From: Paenibacillus sp. SZ31
Lineage (GTDB): Bacteria > Bacillota > Bacilli > Paenibacillales > Paenibacillaceae
Reading direction: 5' to 3'
Length of the DNA stretch: 64,000 nucleotides
NCBI RefSeq assembly: GCF_012912005.1
Contig: NZ_JABBEA010000001.1
Coordinates: 124,001-188,000 of the forward strand
Below, one piece after another: positions 54,634 to 64,000 of this stretch. The translations under genes were made by a program, and so were the position numbers. The notes under the pieces are model-generated. The model did not search any database, had not been told where the DNA came from, and was given only the letters and a program-made list of their open reading frames with translations. How positions within the stretch are numbered: position 1 is the stretch's first letter; each line of letters starts with the position of its first letter.

Positions 54634-56217
54634 CTATTCGTCAGCAAGCCATGTACGCAACAGATTGACGAATTCGTCTGGCTTTTTCTTGGCCAAACTT
54701 TCCAATTGTTTGCGCACCTGACTTTCGTTCGTTACACTGTCCAGCGTAATGGACGGGAACTCTGTTGCTATTGGAAGAGGAATCTCTTCTTCTTCTACTT
54801 CGTTTTGTTTGCGGCGACGACGTACTAGCAAAATCACAACCGCTGCGATCAATGCCGCTATGAGTGCGCCTCCACCCCACATCATGGTCGAAGACAACTG
54901 GAAGCCTGTATTTGCTGCCGATGCAGTCTGGAAACCTTGTGACATGACTGAAACTTTCTTTGTCAGATCCGCGTCACTTATTTCAGTACCTGAGTCTGCC
55001 AATGAAGCGCGAACAATGTTAACCAAAATGTTCTCAATTGCATCTTGAACCGGTCCCTGAATTTCTGTTTCCCCATCTGGTGGTTCAACTGCAACGTTAA
55101 TGGTTAAGTCTTTTACAGTATAAGGACTGGAAATAATATCCTTGGCTATGCGATTAACATCGTAGTTTATCGTGCTTGATGACTCTTCAGATGTGGAATT
55201 CCCTGCTCCATCAGCTGATGGATAACCTGGAACCTCCTCTTGCCCTGTACCAGCAACACCACCTGTCGGGTTGCTTGCCCCAGTGTAGCTCTTCTGAATC
55301 TCCTGCACACTGATCTCGATGCCTTTCATGTTCTCTACATCAACGGGTGTGACGATATTTTCTTTACGTGTTTCTTTGTCAAAATTAAGTTTGGAGGCTA
55401 CCAAAACATTAACCTTGTCTTCGCCTACAATTTGAGAAAGAAATTGCTTCACATTATTACGAACATCGTTTTCAAACTTCTTCTGCAATGCCATATTTTC
55501 TTGAACTTCAGAAGACAACCCGCCACTACCACCTCGGGCAGTTGGAATCAGTTCTGCTTCATCCGTATTGGTAATCGTGATGTTCTCAATAGGTAGATTA
55601 GGAATTGCGGTCTTAACCAAGTTAAAGTATCCATCTACCGCTGCCTGATTTGGGTGATAACCCGGTTTAAATTGGAGAGCTACCGATGCTGACGCTTTAT
55701 CCCGTTCTTCTAAACCAGCAAAGATATTATCTTTCGGCATATTGACCAGCACTTTAGCATCTTGTATCCCTTGCATCCGCTGAAGCAACTGTTCAACTTC
55801 TCCGTTTAACGCATTGTTGTACTTTACATCAAACTCTTTATCCGTCATCCCAATCGGGGATGATGATTCCTCGAATGACTTATATCCCAGTGAACCATTC
55901 TGAATAATCCCTTGAGATCCGACATTCACTTTTGCAATCGCAACACTCGTGCTTGGCACGGATATCGTCTTGCCATCTGAACTTAATTTGTATGGAATAC
56001 TAGATGAATCGAGATAACTGATAACACCTGCTGAATCACTTGCATTCAAATCTGTGAACGCAACTTCATATTCGGTCTTGGACAATTGCATCGTGAGAAC
56101 AACTGCAGCCAAAATCAGAAACAGGAAGGTGGATATAAATAATACTTTTTGCTTTTTGCTGAAACTATTCCAATACTGGGACCCCTTGTCCCTGTACTGG
56201 GCGATTCTCTCATTCAC
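54634..56217 (-). CDS. fliF: Flagellar MS-ring protein FliF
   Basis: A 527-residue protein. The first membrane segment is at about 27-45 (LFISTFLFLILAAVVL). YscJ-like ring-building motifs follow (VNMPKDNIFAGLEERDKASA in part). A Ser/Gly-rich loop lies at about 325-350, the second membrane segment at about 445-467, and the C-terminal tail (VRKQLESLAKKKPDEFVNLL) binds FliG. The start is a GTG behind GGGGTGA. Confidence 0.95.
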   Translation of the reverse strand: MNERIAQYRDKGSQYWNSFSKKQKVLFISTFLFLILAAVVLTMQLSKTEYEVAFTDLNASDSAGVISYLDSSSIPYKLSSDGKTISVPSTSVAIAKVNVGSQGIIQNGSLGYKSFEESSSPIGMTDKEFDVKYNNALNGEVEQLLQRMQGIQDAKVLVNMPKDNIFAGLEERDKASASVALQFKPGYHPNQAAVDGYFNLVKTAIPNLPIENITITNTDEAELIPTARGGSGGLSSEVQENMALQKKFENDVRNNVKQFLSQIVGEDKVNVLVASKLNFDKETRKENIVTPVDVENMKGIEISVQEIQKSYTGASNPTGGVAGTGQEEVPGYPSADGAGNSTSEESSSTINYDVNRIAKDIISSPYTVKDLTINVAVEPPDGETEIQGPVQDAIENILVNIVRASLADSGTEISDADLTKKVSVMSQGFQTASAANTGFQLSSTMMWGGGALIAALIAAVVILLVRRRRKQNEVEEEEIPLPIATEFPSITLDSVTNESQVRKQLESLAKKKPDEFVNLLRTWLADE

Positions 56218-56353
56218 TCTGTCACCCCATCCGAAACTTTGCTTAGTCTGTCCTTACGCAACCCTAGCCGTTCGATAGGTCGACGATCAGGAGCAGCATC
56301 GCAGCTGCTTGTTGTAATGATCAGCGCTATTGCCTGAGCGCAAGTAGATTATT

Positions 56354-56665
56354 TTATAACTGCGTTCGCATAATTTCCTGGTATGCTTCGACCACTTTGT
56401 TTCGGACTTGAGTAGTGAGTTGTAGGCTTAACAAGGCTTGTTCAGAAGCAATCATCACTTGATCCACGTTCGCGTTTCCGACCAAAAATTGATTCGCCAT
56501 TTCATGCGATTGAGTCTCCTGTCCAGCGACGGACCCTAATGCGTTCTGTAAGTATGTACCGAAGCTCTGAATGGTTTCGGCTGGTGTAGAAGGCTTGCTT
56601 TCGGTTGCGCTCTTCATCTGTAGCGGCTGTATCCCCTGAGTGCTAAACATGTTGTTCTGAATCAT
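56354..56665 (-). CDS. fliE: Flagellar hook-basal body protein FliE
   Basis: A 103-residue protein joining the MS ring to the rod. The C-terminal helix ANVDQVMIASEQALLSLQLT followed by TQVRNKVVEAYQEIMRTQL is diagnostic. GGGGAGGGA precedes the ATG. The gap to fliF (136 bases) is the longest in this part of the operon and holds only weak inverted repeats. Confidence 0.96.
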   Translation of the reverse strand: MIQNNMFSTQGIQPLQMKSATESKPSTPAETIQSFGTYLQNALGSVAGQETQSHEMANQFLVGNANVDQVMIASEQALLSLQLTTQVRNKVVEAYQEIMRTQL

Positions 56666-56723
56666 TAATGTCCCTCCCCTTCATGACTGGTTTATATATT
56701 TATTGTTTTTATTTCAAAGCAGA

Positions 56724-57173
56724 TTATCTTCCAATCTCCAAAGCTTTAGAAATCATCGCTTTAGTTGAATTCAATGCTGTTACGTTTGCCTCATAGGAAC
56801 GTGAAGCTGAGATCATGTCGACCATTTCTTTCGCAATATCCACGTTAGGCATAAATACATACCCTTCGGCGTTGGCATCTGGATGAGAAGGATCGTAGAC
56901 AGGTTTCAATGGTGACTGATCTTCGCGAATCTCAGTGACCCTGACGCCATCTCCTGAACCGTTGCCTCGCATCTGATTTTGTAGCATGGTACCAAAAGAC
57001 GTTTTATTCGGTTCAAGCACCACCATTTTGCGTTTGTAAGGAACCGCCTCACCATTGGATACGCTCGCGCGCGTCGTCTCTGCGTTCGCAATGTTGGAAG
57101 ATATAACGTCCATCCGCAAGCGTTGAGCCGTCAGCGCTGATGCACTGATACTAAAACTATTACTAATGTTCAA
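56724..57173 (-). CDS. flgC: Flagellar basal-body rod protein FlgC
   Basis: A 149-residue proximal rod protein. ISASALTAQRLRMDVISSNI at the N-terminus and PNVDIAKEMVDMISASRSYE near the C-terminus are typical. The start is a TTG with GGGAG about 10 bases ahead, 6 bases behind the flgB stop. Confidence 0.96.
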   Translation of the reverse strand: MNISNSFSISASALTAQRLRMDVISSNIANAETTRASVSNGEAVPYKRKMVVLEPNKTSFGTMLQNQMRGNGSGDGVRVTEIREDQSPLKPVYDPSHPDANAEGYVFMPNVDIAKEMVDMISASRSYEANVTALNSTKAMISKALEIGR

Positions 57174-57179
57174 TTTAGG

Positions 57180-57587
57180 TTATCTCCCTTCCACGCCAAC
57201 ACGCATGATTTTAATTTGTTCGTTCACTTGCTGGATATAAGCGTTGTAACGCAACTGATTCTCCGCCAGAAGACTCATTTCTCTGTCTATATCGACATTG
57301 TTTTCGTTGTTATTCATGGACGTTGACTGGTCCATATTAACTACTGGCGCTGGTACGGAAGAGGAAGGACCTATGACAAAATGCCTTGCATCAGTTACTT
57401 TACCTTTAAGAACAGGCATATCTCCATTCATTTGCCCCTGCAACATTTCTTCAAAAGAAACGTTCGAGCGCTTGAAATACGGGGTATCGGCATTCGCGAT
57501 GTTGTCAGCAATCGTTCGTTGTCTGATGTTGGATGCATCGAGTGCACCTTGCAATCTTTTAAAGCTAATATCGTTTAAAAGATTCAC
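57180..57587 (-). CDS. flgB: Flagellar basal-body rod protein FlgB
   Basis: A 135-residue proximal rod protein and the first gene of the fla/che operon. ASNIRQRTIADNIANADTPY is the flagellar rod motif and RYNAYIQQVNEQIKIMRVGV the C-terminal helix. The start is a GTG with GGAGGGAG about 5 bases ahead. I could not assign its promoter with confidence in the roughly 180 bases between the terminator at 57766-57802 and the gene; a hairpin lies 28 bases upstream. Confidence 0.95.
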   Translation of the reverse strand: MNLLNDISFKRLQGALDASNIRQRTIADNIANADTPYFKRSNVSFEEMLQGQMNGDMPVLKGKVTDARHFVIGPSSSVPAPVVNMDQSTSMNNNENNVDIDREMSLLAENQLRYNAYIQQVNEQIKIMRVGVEGR

Positions 57588-57614
57588 AATCTCCCTCCTC
57601 TCTTTAGAAGTTAT

Positions 57615-57636
57615 GGAAAAAGATTGAATCTTTTCC
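57615..57636 (-). repeat. Inverted repeat in the flgB leader
   Basis: GGAAAAAGATT and AATCTTTTCC pair over about 10 bp with one bulge around one or two bases. It lies about 28 bases upstream of flgB. No T-tract follows. It could influence the 5' end of the long fla/che mRNA. Confidence 0.4.
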
Positions 57637-57765
57637 CTTGAAAATTCTTATGTTTTTTCGACAAAAACATTCGCTTTTACACGGTTTTCTAGGACTTAAG
57701 TAGAATTAACACTGATGTTGTCGTATAACATAAGTTTCTTCGAGTTTGGGATATATTACAATAAG

Positions 57766-57802
57766 AAAAAAGCCCTATCTTTTCTGAAAGACGGGCCTTT
57801 TT
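57766..57802. terminator. Bidirectional terminator between hslU and flgB
   Basis: GCCC/GGGC arms and an inner TCTTT/AAAGA stem are flanked by A-runs on one side and T-runs on the other, so the hairpin can terminate in both directions. On the minus strand it would end the topA-trmFO-hslV-hslU unit before flgB. Confidence 0.82.
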
Positions 57803-58569
57803 GTGTATTTTCTGCAAATTATGAATTTTTTCGTAAATGATCAGTCCCAAATCAAAAGTATGTTAATACTCTCCCTGATTCTTCTTAAACATTTTTTAAA
57901 TAAAAAAAACCTTTAGCGTCTCGACATGACTGTATAACGCCCGTAATTATGTAGAATTCCTAATATTTCATACTCGATTATGTTAGAATTTTTTACCGTT
58001 ACAATAAGGGTTTAGAGACTATATGGTAGGTATACATACGAAGCTGTATATTAATCAATTGACAAGTTATCTTCCATGAATTAAGATTTCGCGCTTTCCC
58101 TGCCCAACACTTTCTTAACAATTAAGCAGGGTCATTATAATTTAATGTCCAGAAAACAATTGCTTGCTTCAAACTTTTCTACAATTTCCGTTTTTGCGCA
58201 TTTACGCAACATTTACCATTCTATCAACTAAACCGATGACCAGACTTGGAATAAGAAAACTTCTTGTAATGGGAATCACTGGATATAAAAACGGGGAATA
58301 ACCACCACTCCGATAGGGTTTAACTTGGTATGCATGCGGCACAAGTCCTAGGTTTTGTCGATCCGTATAACAACCCCACATCTTTTATCGGTTATAACAT
58401 CATAATTCTGTAGATATAAGCAAAAATAAACGACATGCCTCTGAAAAGATGACATTTGCGATTCGATTAAGGAATGATGACCTTCGTCGATCTCGTAAGT
58501 GCTCTCTACTTTCCAGTGCATGCCGTTCATGGATACAATTAATTAAACAAATACATTACTAAACCTATG
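57803..58569. other. AT-rich stretch without a convincing gene between hslU and the flgB terminator
   Basis: No open frame here has a good SD and a recognisable product. In B. subtilis codY occupies this place. A 60-codon minus-strand frame (58348-58530) lacks an SD. On the plus strand a promoter-like sequence stands at 58059-58087. I see no tRNA, IS end or CRISPR repeat. Confidence 0.6.
58059..58087 (+). promoter_or_regulatory. Promoter-like sequence on the plus strand in the gene-free stretch
   Basis: TTGACA (6/6 match) and TAAGAT (4/6) are separated by 17 bases. No protein-coding frame follows on the plus strand; a transcript would run toward the 3' end of hslU. It could drive a small RNA or be chance in AT-rich DNA. 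Confidence 0.3.
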
Positions 58570-59970
58570 TTACAGGATATACTGACTTAAATCACGATCA
58601 AGTGCAATATCATTCAATTTCTCACGTACATACTCCGGAGTAATCACCATGCGTTCCAGCGTAAGCTCAGGTGCTTCAAAGGATAAATCCTCCAGAAGCT
58701 TTTCCAAGATTGTATGCAAGCGGCGGGCACCTATATTTTCTGTATTTTGATTGACGGATTCAGCCAATTTGGCAATCTCACGAATAGCATCATCCGAGAA
58801 CTCAATCTCAATATTTTCGGTGCGCAGTAGATCAACATACTGCTTGGTCAATGCATTTTGCGGCTCAGTCAGAATGGATACAAACTCCTCCAGTGTAAGA
58901 CTGCTCAGTTCCACACGAATCGGGAAGCGCCCCTGAAGCTCGGGAATCAGATCAGAGGGTTTAGCAACGTGGAATGCGCCTGCTGCCATAAAAAGAATAT
59001 AATCCGTTTTGACAGGGCCATACTTCGTCATTACCGTTGAACCTTCAACGATAGGCAGAATGTCCCGTTGAACACCCTCCCGGGATACATCCGGACCGCT
59101 ACCGCGTCCTTGACTGGCAACCTTGTCGATTTCATCAATGAAAATGATACCTGTCTGCTCTGCCCGGCGAATGGACTCTTGAGTAACATCATCCATATCA
59201 ATCAATTTACCGGCTTCTTCTTGAATTAACACTTTGCGCGCTTCTTTAATGGCGAGCTTACGTTTTTTCGTACGACGAGGTAACAAGCTGCCAAACATCT
59301 CCTGCATATTCATGCCCATCTGATCATTACCCTGACCAGCAAACATGTCCATCATGTTAGGTGCGGTATCTTCCACATCGATCTCAATGATGTCATCCTC
59401 CAACTTGCCGGACAACAGATCAAATTTGATCTTGCGTCGACGCTCCGCAACTCCTGTATCCGGTTCTGGTTCATCCTGTTCCTGAACGTTGTTACCATTA
59501 TTGCCAAAGATCATCTCAAAAGGATTGCGTTGATTCTTGGACTTGGACTGTGAGGGAGCCAGAATATGTACAATTCGTTCATTGGCAGCTTCTTCAGCTT
59601 TGTCCTTCACTTTTTCAGTCCGCTCCAGCTTCACCATCCGCAGTGATGTTTCAATCAGATCACGCACCATTGATTCAACGTCACGGCCAACGTAACCCAC
59701 TTCGGTGAACTTGGTAGCTTCCACTTTTACAAATGGCGCACCCACCAGTTTAGCAAGTCGACGGGCGATTTCCGTTTTACCCACACCGGTAGGTCCAATC
59801 ATCAGGATATTTTTAGGTACAATGTCATCCTGAGTATGCTCAGGTAAAAGGCTACGCCGATAACGATTACGAAGGGCTACCGCTACCGATTTTTTGGCTT
59901 TCTTTTGACCTACAATATACTTGTCAAGCTCTGCAACAATCTGTCTCGGTGTTAGCGCTTGAGTATTCAT
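58570..59970 (-). CDS. hslU: ATP-dependent protease ATPase subunit HslU (ClpY)
   Basis: A 466-residue AAA+ unfoldase. [20 protein letters not shown] starts the protein. [15 protein letters not shown] is Walker A and [11 protein letters not shown]alker B. The I domain lies between them (about 110-240) and is acidic and variable. The C-terminus ends DLSQYIL, the tail that inserts into HslV. AGGAGG precedes the ATG. It follows hslV after 116 bases. Confidence 0.97.
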   Translation of the reverse strand: MNTQALTPRQIVAELDKYIVGQKKAKKSVAVALRNRYRRSLLPEHTQDDIVPKNILMIGPTGVGKTEIARRLAKLVGAPFVKVEATKFTEVGYVGRDVESMVRDLIETSLRMVKLERTEKVKDKAEEAANERIVHILAPSQSKSKNQRNPFEMIFGNNGNNVQEQDEPEPDTGVAERRRKIKFDLLSGKLEDDIIEIDVEDTAPNMMDMFAGQGNDQMGMNMQEMFGSLLPRRTKKRKLAIKEARKVLIQEEAGKLIDMDDVTQESIRRAEQTGIIFIDEIDKVASQGRGSGPDVSREGVQRDILPIVEGSTVMTKYGPVKTDYILFMAAGAFHVAKPSDLIPELQGRFPIRVELSSLTLEEFVSILTEPQNALTKQYVDLLRTENIEIEFSDDAIREIAKLAESVNQNTENIGARRLHTILEKLLEDLSFEAPELTLERMVITPEYVREKLNDIALDRDLSQYIL

Positions 59971-60086
59971 ATTGCTTCCCTCCTACCAGTATGCTGAATT
60001 TATCTTACGTAATAAGGACAAAGAATCCCCTAGACGTCCTGGAGCAGATTACAGAATCATGCTCCACTACGGGAGATTTCTTTGAC

Positions 60087-60629
60087 TTATAACTCTTCTA
60101 CAATAATATTGCTGTTCGTATACACACAAAGCTCCGAGGCAATCTGAAGCGATTCGCGCGCAATGTCCTTCGCTTCCAGGTTCACAGCATGACGTTTCAA
60201 TGCACGCGCTGCAGATAAGGCAAAGTTCCCACCTGATCCGATAGCAATAACGTCATCATCGGGCTCAATAATTTCGCCGCCGCCTGAGATGAGCAGCATG
60301 CCTGTTTTGTCCATTACAATCAACAATGCCTCAAGCTTACGCAAGATTCGATCCTGACGCCAATCCTTGGCAAGCTCTACGGCAGCACGCTGCAGGTTAC
60401 CATGGTGCTCCTCCAGCTTGCCTTCGAACTTCTCAAAGAGGGTGATGGCATCCGCCACAGAACCGGCAAACCCGGCAACAACCTGTCCGCGGTACAATCG
60501 TCTTACCTTCTTGGCTGTGTTCTTCATCACAACGCTTTGGCCCATGGTCACCTGACCATCACCAGCGATTGCTGCTTTACCATTATGACGAACAGCACAG
60601 ATCGTTGTAGCATGAAATGACATATCCAT
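60087..60629 (-). CDS. hslV: ATP-dependent protease peptidase subunit HslV (ClpQ/CodW)
   Basis: A 180-residue proteasome-type peptidase. [22 protein letters not shown] (in parts), [20 protein letters not shown] and [18 protein letters not shown] are typical. In E. coli the mature protein begins with the TT of this motif; here the frame begins MDMSFHATT, like the B. subtilis form with an N-terminal extension. GGAGG stands 7-8 bases before the first ATG; the second ATG two codons later would expose Ser after Met removal. Confidence 0.95.
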   Translation of the reverse strand: MDMSFHATTICAVRHNGKAAIAGDGQVTMGQSVVMKNTAKKVRRLYRGQVVAGFAGSVADAITLFEKFEGKLEEHHGNLQRAAVELAKDWRQDRILRKLEALLIVMDKTGMLLISGGGEIIEPDDDVIAIGSGGNFALSAARALKRHAVNLEAKDIARESLQIASELCVYTNSNIIVEEL

Positions 60630-60655
60630 GATATCAGCCTCCTCCCACGAATAAT

Positions 60656-61993
60656 TTATACGCGTTCCGGAACGGTTAGACCTTCTGCCTCAGCAAAACT
60701 GGTGATACCATCCAGGGCACGCTGTGCAAGAGCTTCATTTTTTTCCTTTTTGTTACGGATTTTCGTTTCCAGCTTCGGCAACAAACCAAAGTTTGCATTC
60801 ATTGGCTGGAAGTGTTTGAAGTCAGCTGTTGTAATATACTGAGCCATACTGCCAAGTGTTGTTTCTACCGGTAATACTACCAGTTCCTGTCCAAGAGCTG
60901 CTTTGGCTGCGTTCATGCCGGCAATAAGCCCTGATGCAGCAGATTCCACATATCCTTCTACACCTGTCATCTGGCCTGCAAAGAACAGGTTTGGACGCTC
61001 TTTAAACTGATACGTCGGAAGAAGCAGTTTAGGAGAATTAATGAATGTATTGCGGTGCATTACGCCATAACGGACAAACTCTGCATTTTCAAGTCCAGGA
61101 ATAAGGGAAAAGACACGTTTTTGTTCTCCCCATTTCAGATGTGTCTGGAAGCCTACCAGGTTATACAACGTTCCCGCTGCATTGTCCTGTCTAAGCTGAA
61201 CAACCGCATGTGGCAGCTCCCCTGTGTGCGGGTTAACCAGACCTACTGGTTTCATAGGACCAAACAGAGCCGTCTGTTTTCCACGTTTCATCATCACTTC
61301 GATTGGCATGCAGCCTTCAAAGTAGATTTCTTTCTCAAACTCTTTCAATTGAGCAACCTCAGCTGTAATGAGAGCTTCATAGAAGACATCAAACTCTTCT
61401 TCTGTCATCGGACAGTTCAGATATGCTGCTTCACCCTTATCATAACGGGAGGCTAGGTACACCTTGTTCATATCAATTGAATCTTTTTCAATGATCGGTG
61501 CTGCTGCATCATAGAAGTAGAAATATTCCTCACCCATAAGTGCCTTAATTTGCTCAGACAATGCCGGTGAAGTCAATGGACCCGTTGCAACAACAACGAT
61601 GCCATCTTCCGGCAGGGAAGTTAGTTCTTCATTCACCACTTCGATGAGCGGATGCTGGTGCAGCGTAGAAGTAATCTCACCTGAGAAGCCGTCCCGGTCC
61701 ACAGCAAGTGCTCCACCTGCTGGAACGGCGTGCTTGTCTGCCGCAGACAATACGAGAGAATTGAGCATTCTCATTTCTTCTTTTAACACACCAACTGCAT
61801 TCGTCAATCCATTGGCACGCAACGAGTTACTGCACACCAGTTCTGCAAATTTATCTGTATGATGAGCTGGCGTTTTCACCACAGGTCTCATCTCGTATAA
61901 TTTCACGCGTACGCCGCGGCTTGCGATCTGCCAGGCAGCTTCTGTTCCTGCCAGCCCAGCACCAATAACGGTTACTTGTTGTTCATTCGTCAA
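60656..61993 (-). CDS. trmFO: tRNA (uracil-54-C5)-methyltransferase, folate-dependent, TrmFO
   Basis: A 445-residue flavoprotein that makes m5U54 in tRNA using methylenetetrahydrofolate. [16 protein letters not shown] is the FAD-binding loop and [11 protein letters not shown] holds the conserved Cys region. The C-terminal GALLPLEPQ-type region reads [13 protein letters not shown] prefer TTG 61991-61993 (GGGGG 9 bases ahead) over the ATG two codons upstream, which is only three bases from the SD. It follows topA as in B. subtilis; no xerC/codV follows it. Confidence 0.95.
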   Translation of the reverse strand: MTNEQQVTVIGAGLAGTEAAWQIASRGVRVKLYEMRPVVKTPAHHTDKFAELVCSNSLRANGLTNAVGVLKEEMRMLNSLVLSAADKHAVPAGGALAVDRDGFSGEITSTLHQHPLIEVVNEELTSLPEDGIVVVATGPLTSPALSEQIKALMGEEYFYFYDAAAPIIEKDSIDMNKVYLASRYDKGEAAYLNCPMTEEEFDVFYEALITAEVAQLKEFEKEIYFEGCMPIEVMMKRGKQTALFGPMKPVGLVNPHTGELPHAVVQLRQDNAAGTLYNLVGFQTHLKWGEQKRVFSLIPGLENAEFVRYGVMHRNTFINSPKLLLPTYQFKERPNLFFAGQMTGVEGYVESAASGLIAGMNAAKAALGQELVVLPVETTLGSMAQYITTADFKHFQPMNANFGLLPKLETKIRNKKEKNEALAQRALDGITSFAEAEGLTVPERV

Positions 61994-62014
61994 AATCATT
62001 TACCCCCATATATA

Positions 62015-64000
62015 CTAATCCGCTGATTCGTCATCCGGTTCATCCACCGGCTCCTGATGATCACATGATGTACACTGCAATCGAGCTCCCTTTTTGTTCC
62101 GCTTTTCAATCATTAACGATCCACAACTTGGACATGGTTTGGCTGAAGGTCTGTCCCATGAGACAAAATCACATTCAGGATACTTGTCACAACCGTAGAA
62201 AATACGTCCCTTTTTACTACGACGCTCAACAACATGGCCTTCCTTACACTTCGGACAAGTTACGCCAATATCCTTGATAATCGGTTTGGTATTCCGGCAA
62301 TCAGGGAAGCCAGAGCAAGCAAGAAACTTGCCAAAACGTCCGAGTTTATAAACAAGCGGTTTGCCGCACTTCTCACAGATCTCATCCGATACTTCGTCTT
62401 CGATCTCGATTTCTTTCATCTCTTCTTCCGCAAACTCAAGCCGTTTCTCGAAAGATTCGTAGAATTCTGCGAGTACTTTAACCCAATCTTCGGAACCTTC
62501 CTCCACATGGTCAAGATCACCTTCCATGTTTGCTGTAAACTCTACATTCAGGATTTCTGGGAAAAACTCTTCCATCTGTTCGATGACCAGTTCACCCAGC
62601 TCGGTCGGCATGAATTTCTTTTCCTCTATCGCAACATATCCGCGCTTCTGAATGGTCTCCAGTGTTGGCGCATATGTACTCGGACGCCCTATACCCAATT
62701 CCTCAAGCGTCTTAACCAACCTTGCCTCCGTATATCGTGGCGGTGGTTGTGTAAAATGCTGTTTTGGCTCAATCTCCTGCTTCTCAAGCACATCTCCACT
62801 TTTCAGCGGAGGCAGCAGACGATCTTCTTCGGTGGTACCATCGTCGTTTCCTTCAACATACACCTTCATGAACCCCTGGAATCGAACCTTCGAACCTGCA
62901 GCACGGAAAATCGTGTCCCCCGCAGCAATATCTACAGAGAGTGTATCCAGGATAGCCGAAGACATCTGGCTCGCTACAAAACGTTCCCAAACCAGTTTAT
63001 ACAACCGGAACTGATCACGACTCATGAATGACTTGATTGAATCCGGATCACGTAGAATTGAAGTTGGACGAATCGCTTCATGCGCATCCTGAGCATTAGC
63101 TGCTTTTTTGGAATAATTTCGTGGAGTTTCAGGTGCAAATGGCTCCCCGTACTTCCCAACGATGTATTCTTTGGCTTCTTCTTGTGCAGATGCCGCAATA
63201 CGTGTGGAGTCCGTACGCATATACGTGATGAGACCTACTGTGCCTTCTTTTCCAAGGTCTACACCTTCATATAGTTGTTGGGCGACCGACATCGTCTTGG
63301 AAGCTCTGAAATTCAATTTACGCGCTGCTTCCTGTTGCAAAGAACTCGTGGTAAACGGCGCGGAAGGGTTCCGACTCCGTTCCTTCTCTTTGACTTCCTT
63401 GATCGTAAAGTCTGCACCTTCGATCTGTTTCAGAATGGCTTGCACTTCCGCTTCACTACCCAGCTCTGTTTTGGCCCCGTTCAGTTTATTAAACTTGGCT
63501 TCAAACGGATTGCCGTCTGCTGTCAGTTTGGCGGTAATGCTCCAGTATTCTTCCGGCTCAAAATCATCGATTTCATTTTCACGATCTAAAATGATTTTAA
63601 CAGCCACGGACTGAACCCGGCCTGCGGACAAACCTTTTTTAACTTTTTTCCATAATAATGGACTAATTTTATATCCAACGAGTCGATCCAGAATACGTCT
63701 TGCCTGCTGCGCATTAACCAAATCCATATTGATTTTCCGCGGCGTTTTGAACGCATCTTTGACCGCCTGTTTTGTAATTTCATTAAATACAACCCGGCAA
63801 TCTGCCGTATCGTCCAGTTCAAGGGCATGGGCCAAATGCCATGCGATAGCCTCGCCTTCGCGATCCGGGTCAGCTGCGAGATACACTTTTTTCACTTTCT
63901 TCCGTGCATCCTTCAGTTCTTTCAAAATTGAACCTTTGCCGCGGATCGTAATATATTTCGGATTAAAATCATTCTCCACCTCAACGCCGATCTGACTCTT
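62015..64000 (-). CDS. topA: DNA topoisomerase I (5' end outside window)
   Basis: The frame is open to the right edge: the residues before the first ATG-like codon (KSQIGVE) match TopA of B. subtilis (KSQMGVD), so about 40 N-terminal residues are missing. [19 protein letters not shown] is the TOPRIM acidic motif and [13 protein letters not shown] holds the catalytic Tyr. Three Cys4 zinc fingers close the protein (CEKC, CPKC and CPSC units). It relaxes negative supercoils. trmFO follows after about 20 bases. Confidence 0.97.
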   Translation of the reverse strand, partial: KSQIGVEVENDFNPKYITIRGKGSILKELKDARKKVKKVYLAADPDREGEAIAWHLAHALELDDTADCRVVFNEITKQAVKDAFKTPRKINMDLVNAQQARRILDRLVGYKISPLLWKKVKKGLSAGRVQSVAVKIILDRENEIDDFEPEEYWSITAKLTADGNPFEAKFNKLNGAKTELGSEAEVQAILKQIEGADFTIKEVKEKERSRNPSAPFTTSSLQQEAARKLNFRASKTMSVAQQLYEGVDLGKEGTVGLITYMRTDSTRIAASAQEEAKEYIVGKYGEPFAPETPRNYSKKAANAQDAHEAIRPTSILRDPDSIKSFMSRDQFRLYKLVWERFVASQMSSAILDTLSVDIAAGDTIFRAAGSKVRFQGFMKVYVEGNDDGTTEEDRLLPPLKSGDVLEKQEIEPKQHFTQPPPRYTEARLVKTLEELGIGRPSTYAPTLETIQKRGYVAIEEKKFMPTELGELVIEQMEEFFPEILNVEFTANMEGDLDHVEEGSEDWVKVLAEFYESFEKRLEFAEEEMKEIEIEDEVSDEICEKCGKPLVYKLGRFGKFLACSGFPDCRNTKPIIKDIGVTCPKCKEGHVVERRSKKGRIFYGCDKYPECDFVSWDRPSAKPCPSCGSLMIEKRNKKGARLQCTSCDHQEPVDEPDDESAD

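Noticed and set aside
56218..56353. Inverted repeats (AGCAG/CTGCT and GCGCT/AGCGC) between fliE and fliF as a terminator or promoter
   Set aside because: The stems are short and imperfect, no T-tract follows and no -10/-35 pair is visible.
58348..58530. 60-codon minus-strand frame in the gap between hslU and flgB
   Set aside because: No SD, no recognisable similarity and no operon partner. It could be a remnant, but I cannot support it as a gene.

Overview
The window is a block of core chromosome from a low-GC Gram-positive bacterium, most probably a Paenibacillus (Bacillales). The evidence is a Bacillus-like gene order (fla/che operon, then rpsB-tsf-pyrH-frr-uppS-cdsA-dxr-rseP-proS-polC, then rimP-nusA-ylxR-ylxQ-infB-rbfA-truB-ribF-rpsO-pnp-ylxY), combined with departures from Bacillus subtilis: a short archaeal/eukaryal-type prolyl-tRNA synthetase, a short EF-Ts, nrnA between rbfA and truB, and no ylxP. 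Every gene I can support lies on the minus strand, so transcription runs from high to low coordinates. I see no rRNA or tRNA genes, insertion sequences, phage genes or CRISPR arrays.

Layout in the direction of transcription. (1) 64000-58570: topA (5' end outside the window), trmFO, hslV, hslU. (2) 58569-57588: about 980 bases without a convincing gene, containing a bidirectional terminator. The codV (xerC) and codY genes that flank clpQY in B. subtilis are absent from the corresponding places. (3) 57587-29017: one long, tightly packed flagellar and chemotaxis operon, flgB-flgC-fliE-fliF-fliG-fliH-fliI-fliJ-motE-like-fliK-flgD-(TIGR02530-type gene)-flgE-swrD-fliL-fliM-fliY-cheY-fliO-fliP-fliQ-fliR-flhB-flhA-flhF-flhG-cheB-cheA-cheW-cheC-cheD-(membrane protein)-sigD. 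(4) 28955-25899: four less understood genes behind sigD: a FapA/DUF342 protein, a small disordered protein, a membrane-anchored coiled-coil/HTH-like protein in the place of B. subtilis swrB, and a membrane-anchored protein with an MltG-type LysM-like domain. A terminator overlaps the last stop codon.

(5) 25756-24139: rpsB and tsf with their own promoter. (6) 23907-12373: nucleotide, ribosome-recycling, isoprenoid, phospholipid and site-2-protease genes, ending with proS and polC. (7) 12284-6817 and on to 3894: the rimP-nusA-infB operon, with a near-consensus promoter and a leader hairpin that looks like a NusA-dependent attenuator, continuing through rbfA, nrnA, truB and ribF. (8) 3867-1: rpsO with its own promoter, pnp, and a YlxY-type polysaccharide deacetylase homologue that runs off the left edge.

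Many true starts are TTG or GTG codons placed 7-10 bases behind a strong Shine-Dalgarno sequence; several of these lie just downstream of an in-frame ATG that sits too close to the SD. I corrected starts accordingly. I did not find a clear new system. The most interesting candidates are the four-gene cassette behind sigD, the nusA leader hairpin, the hairpins around flgE, the HslV N-terminus, and the gene-free stretch where codY would be expected.
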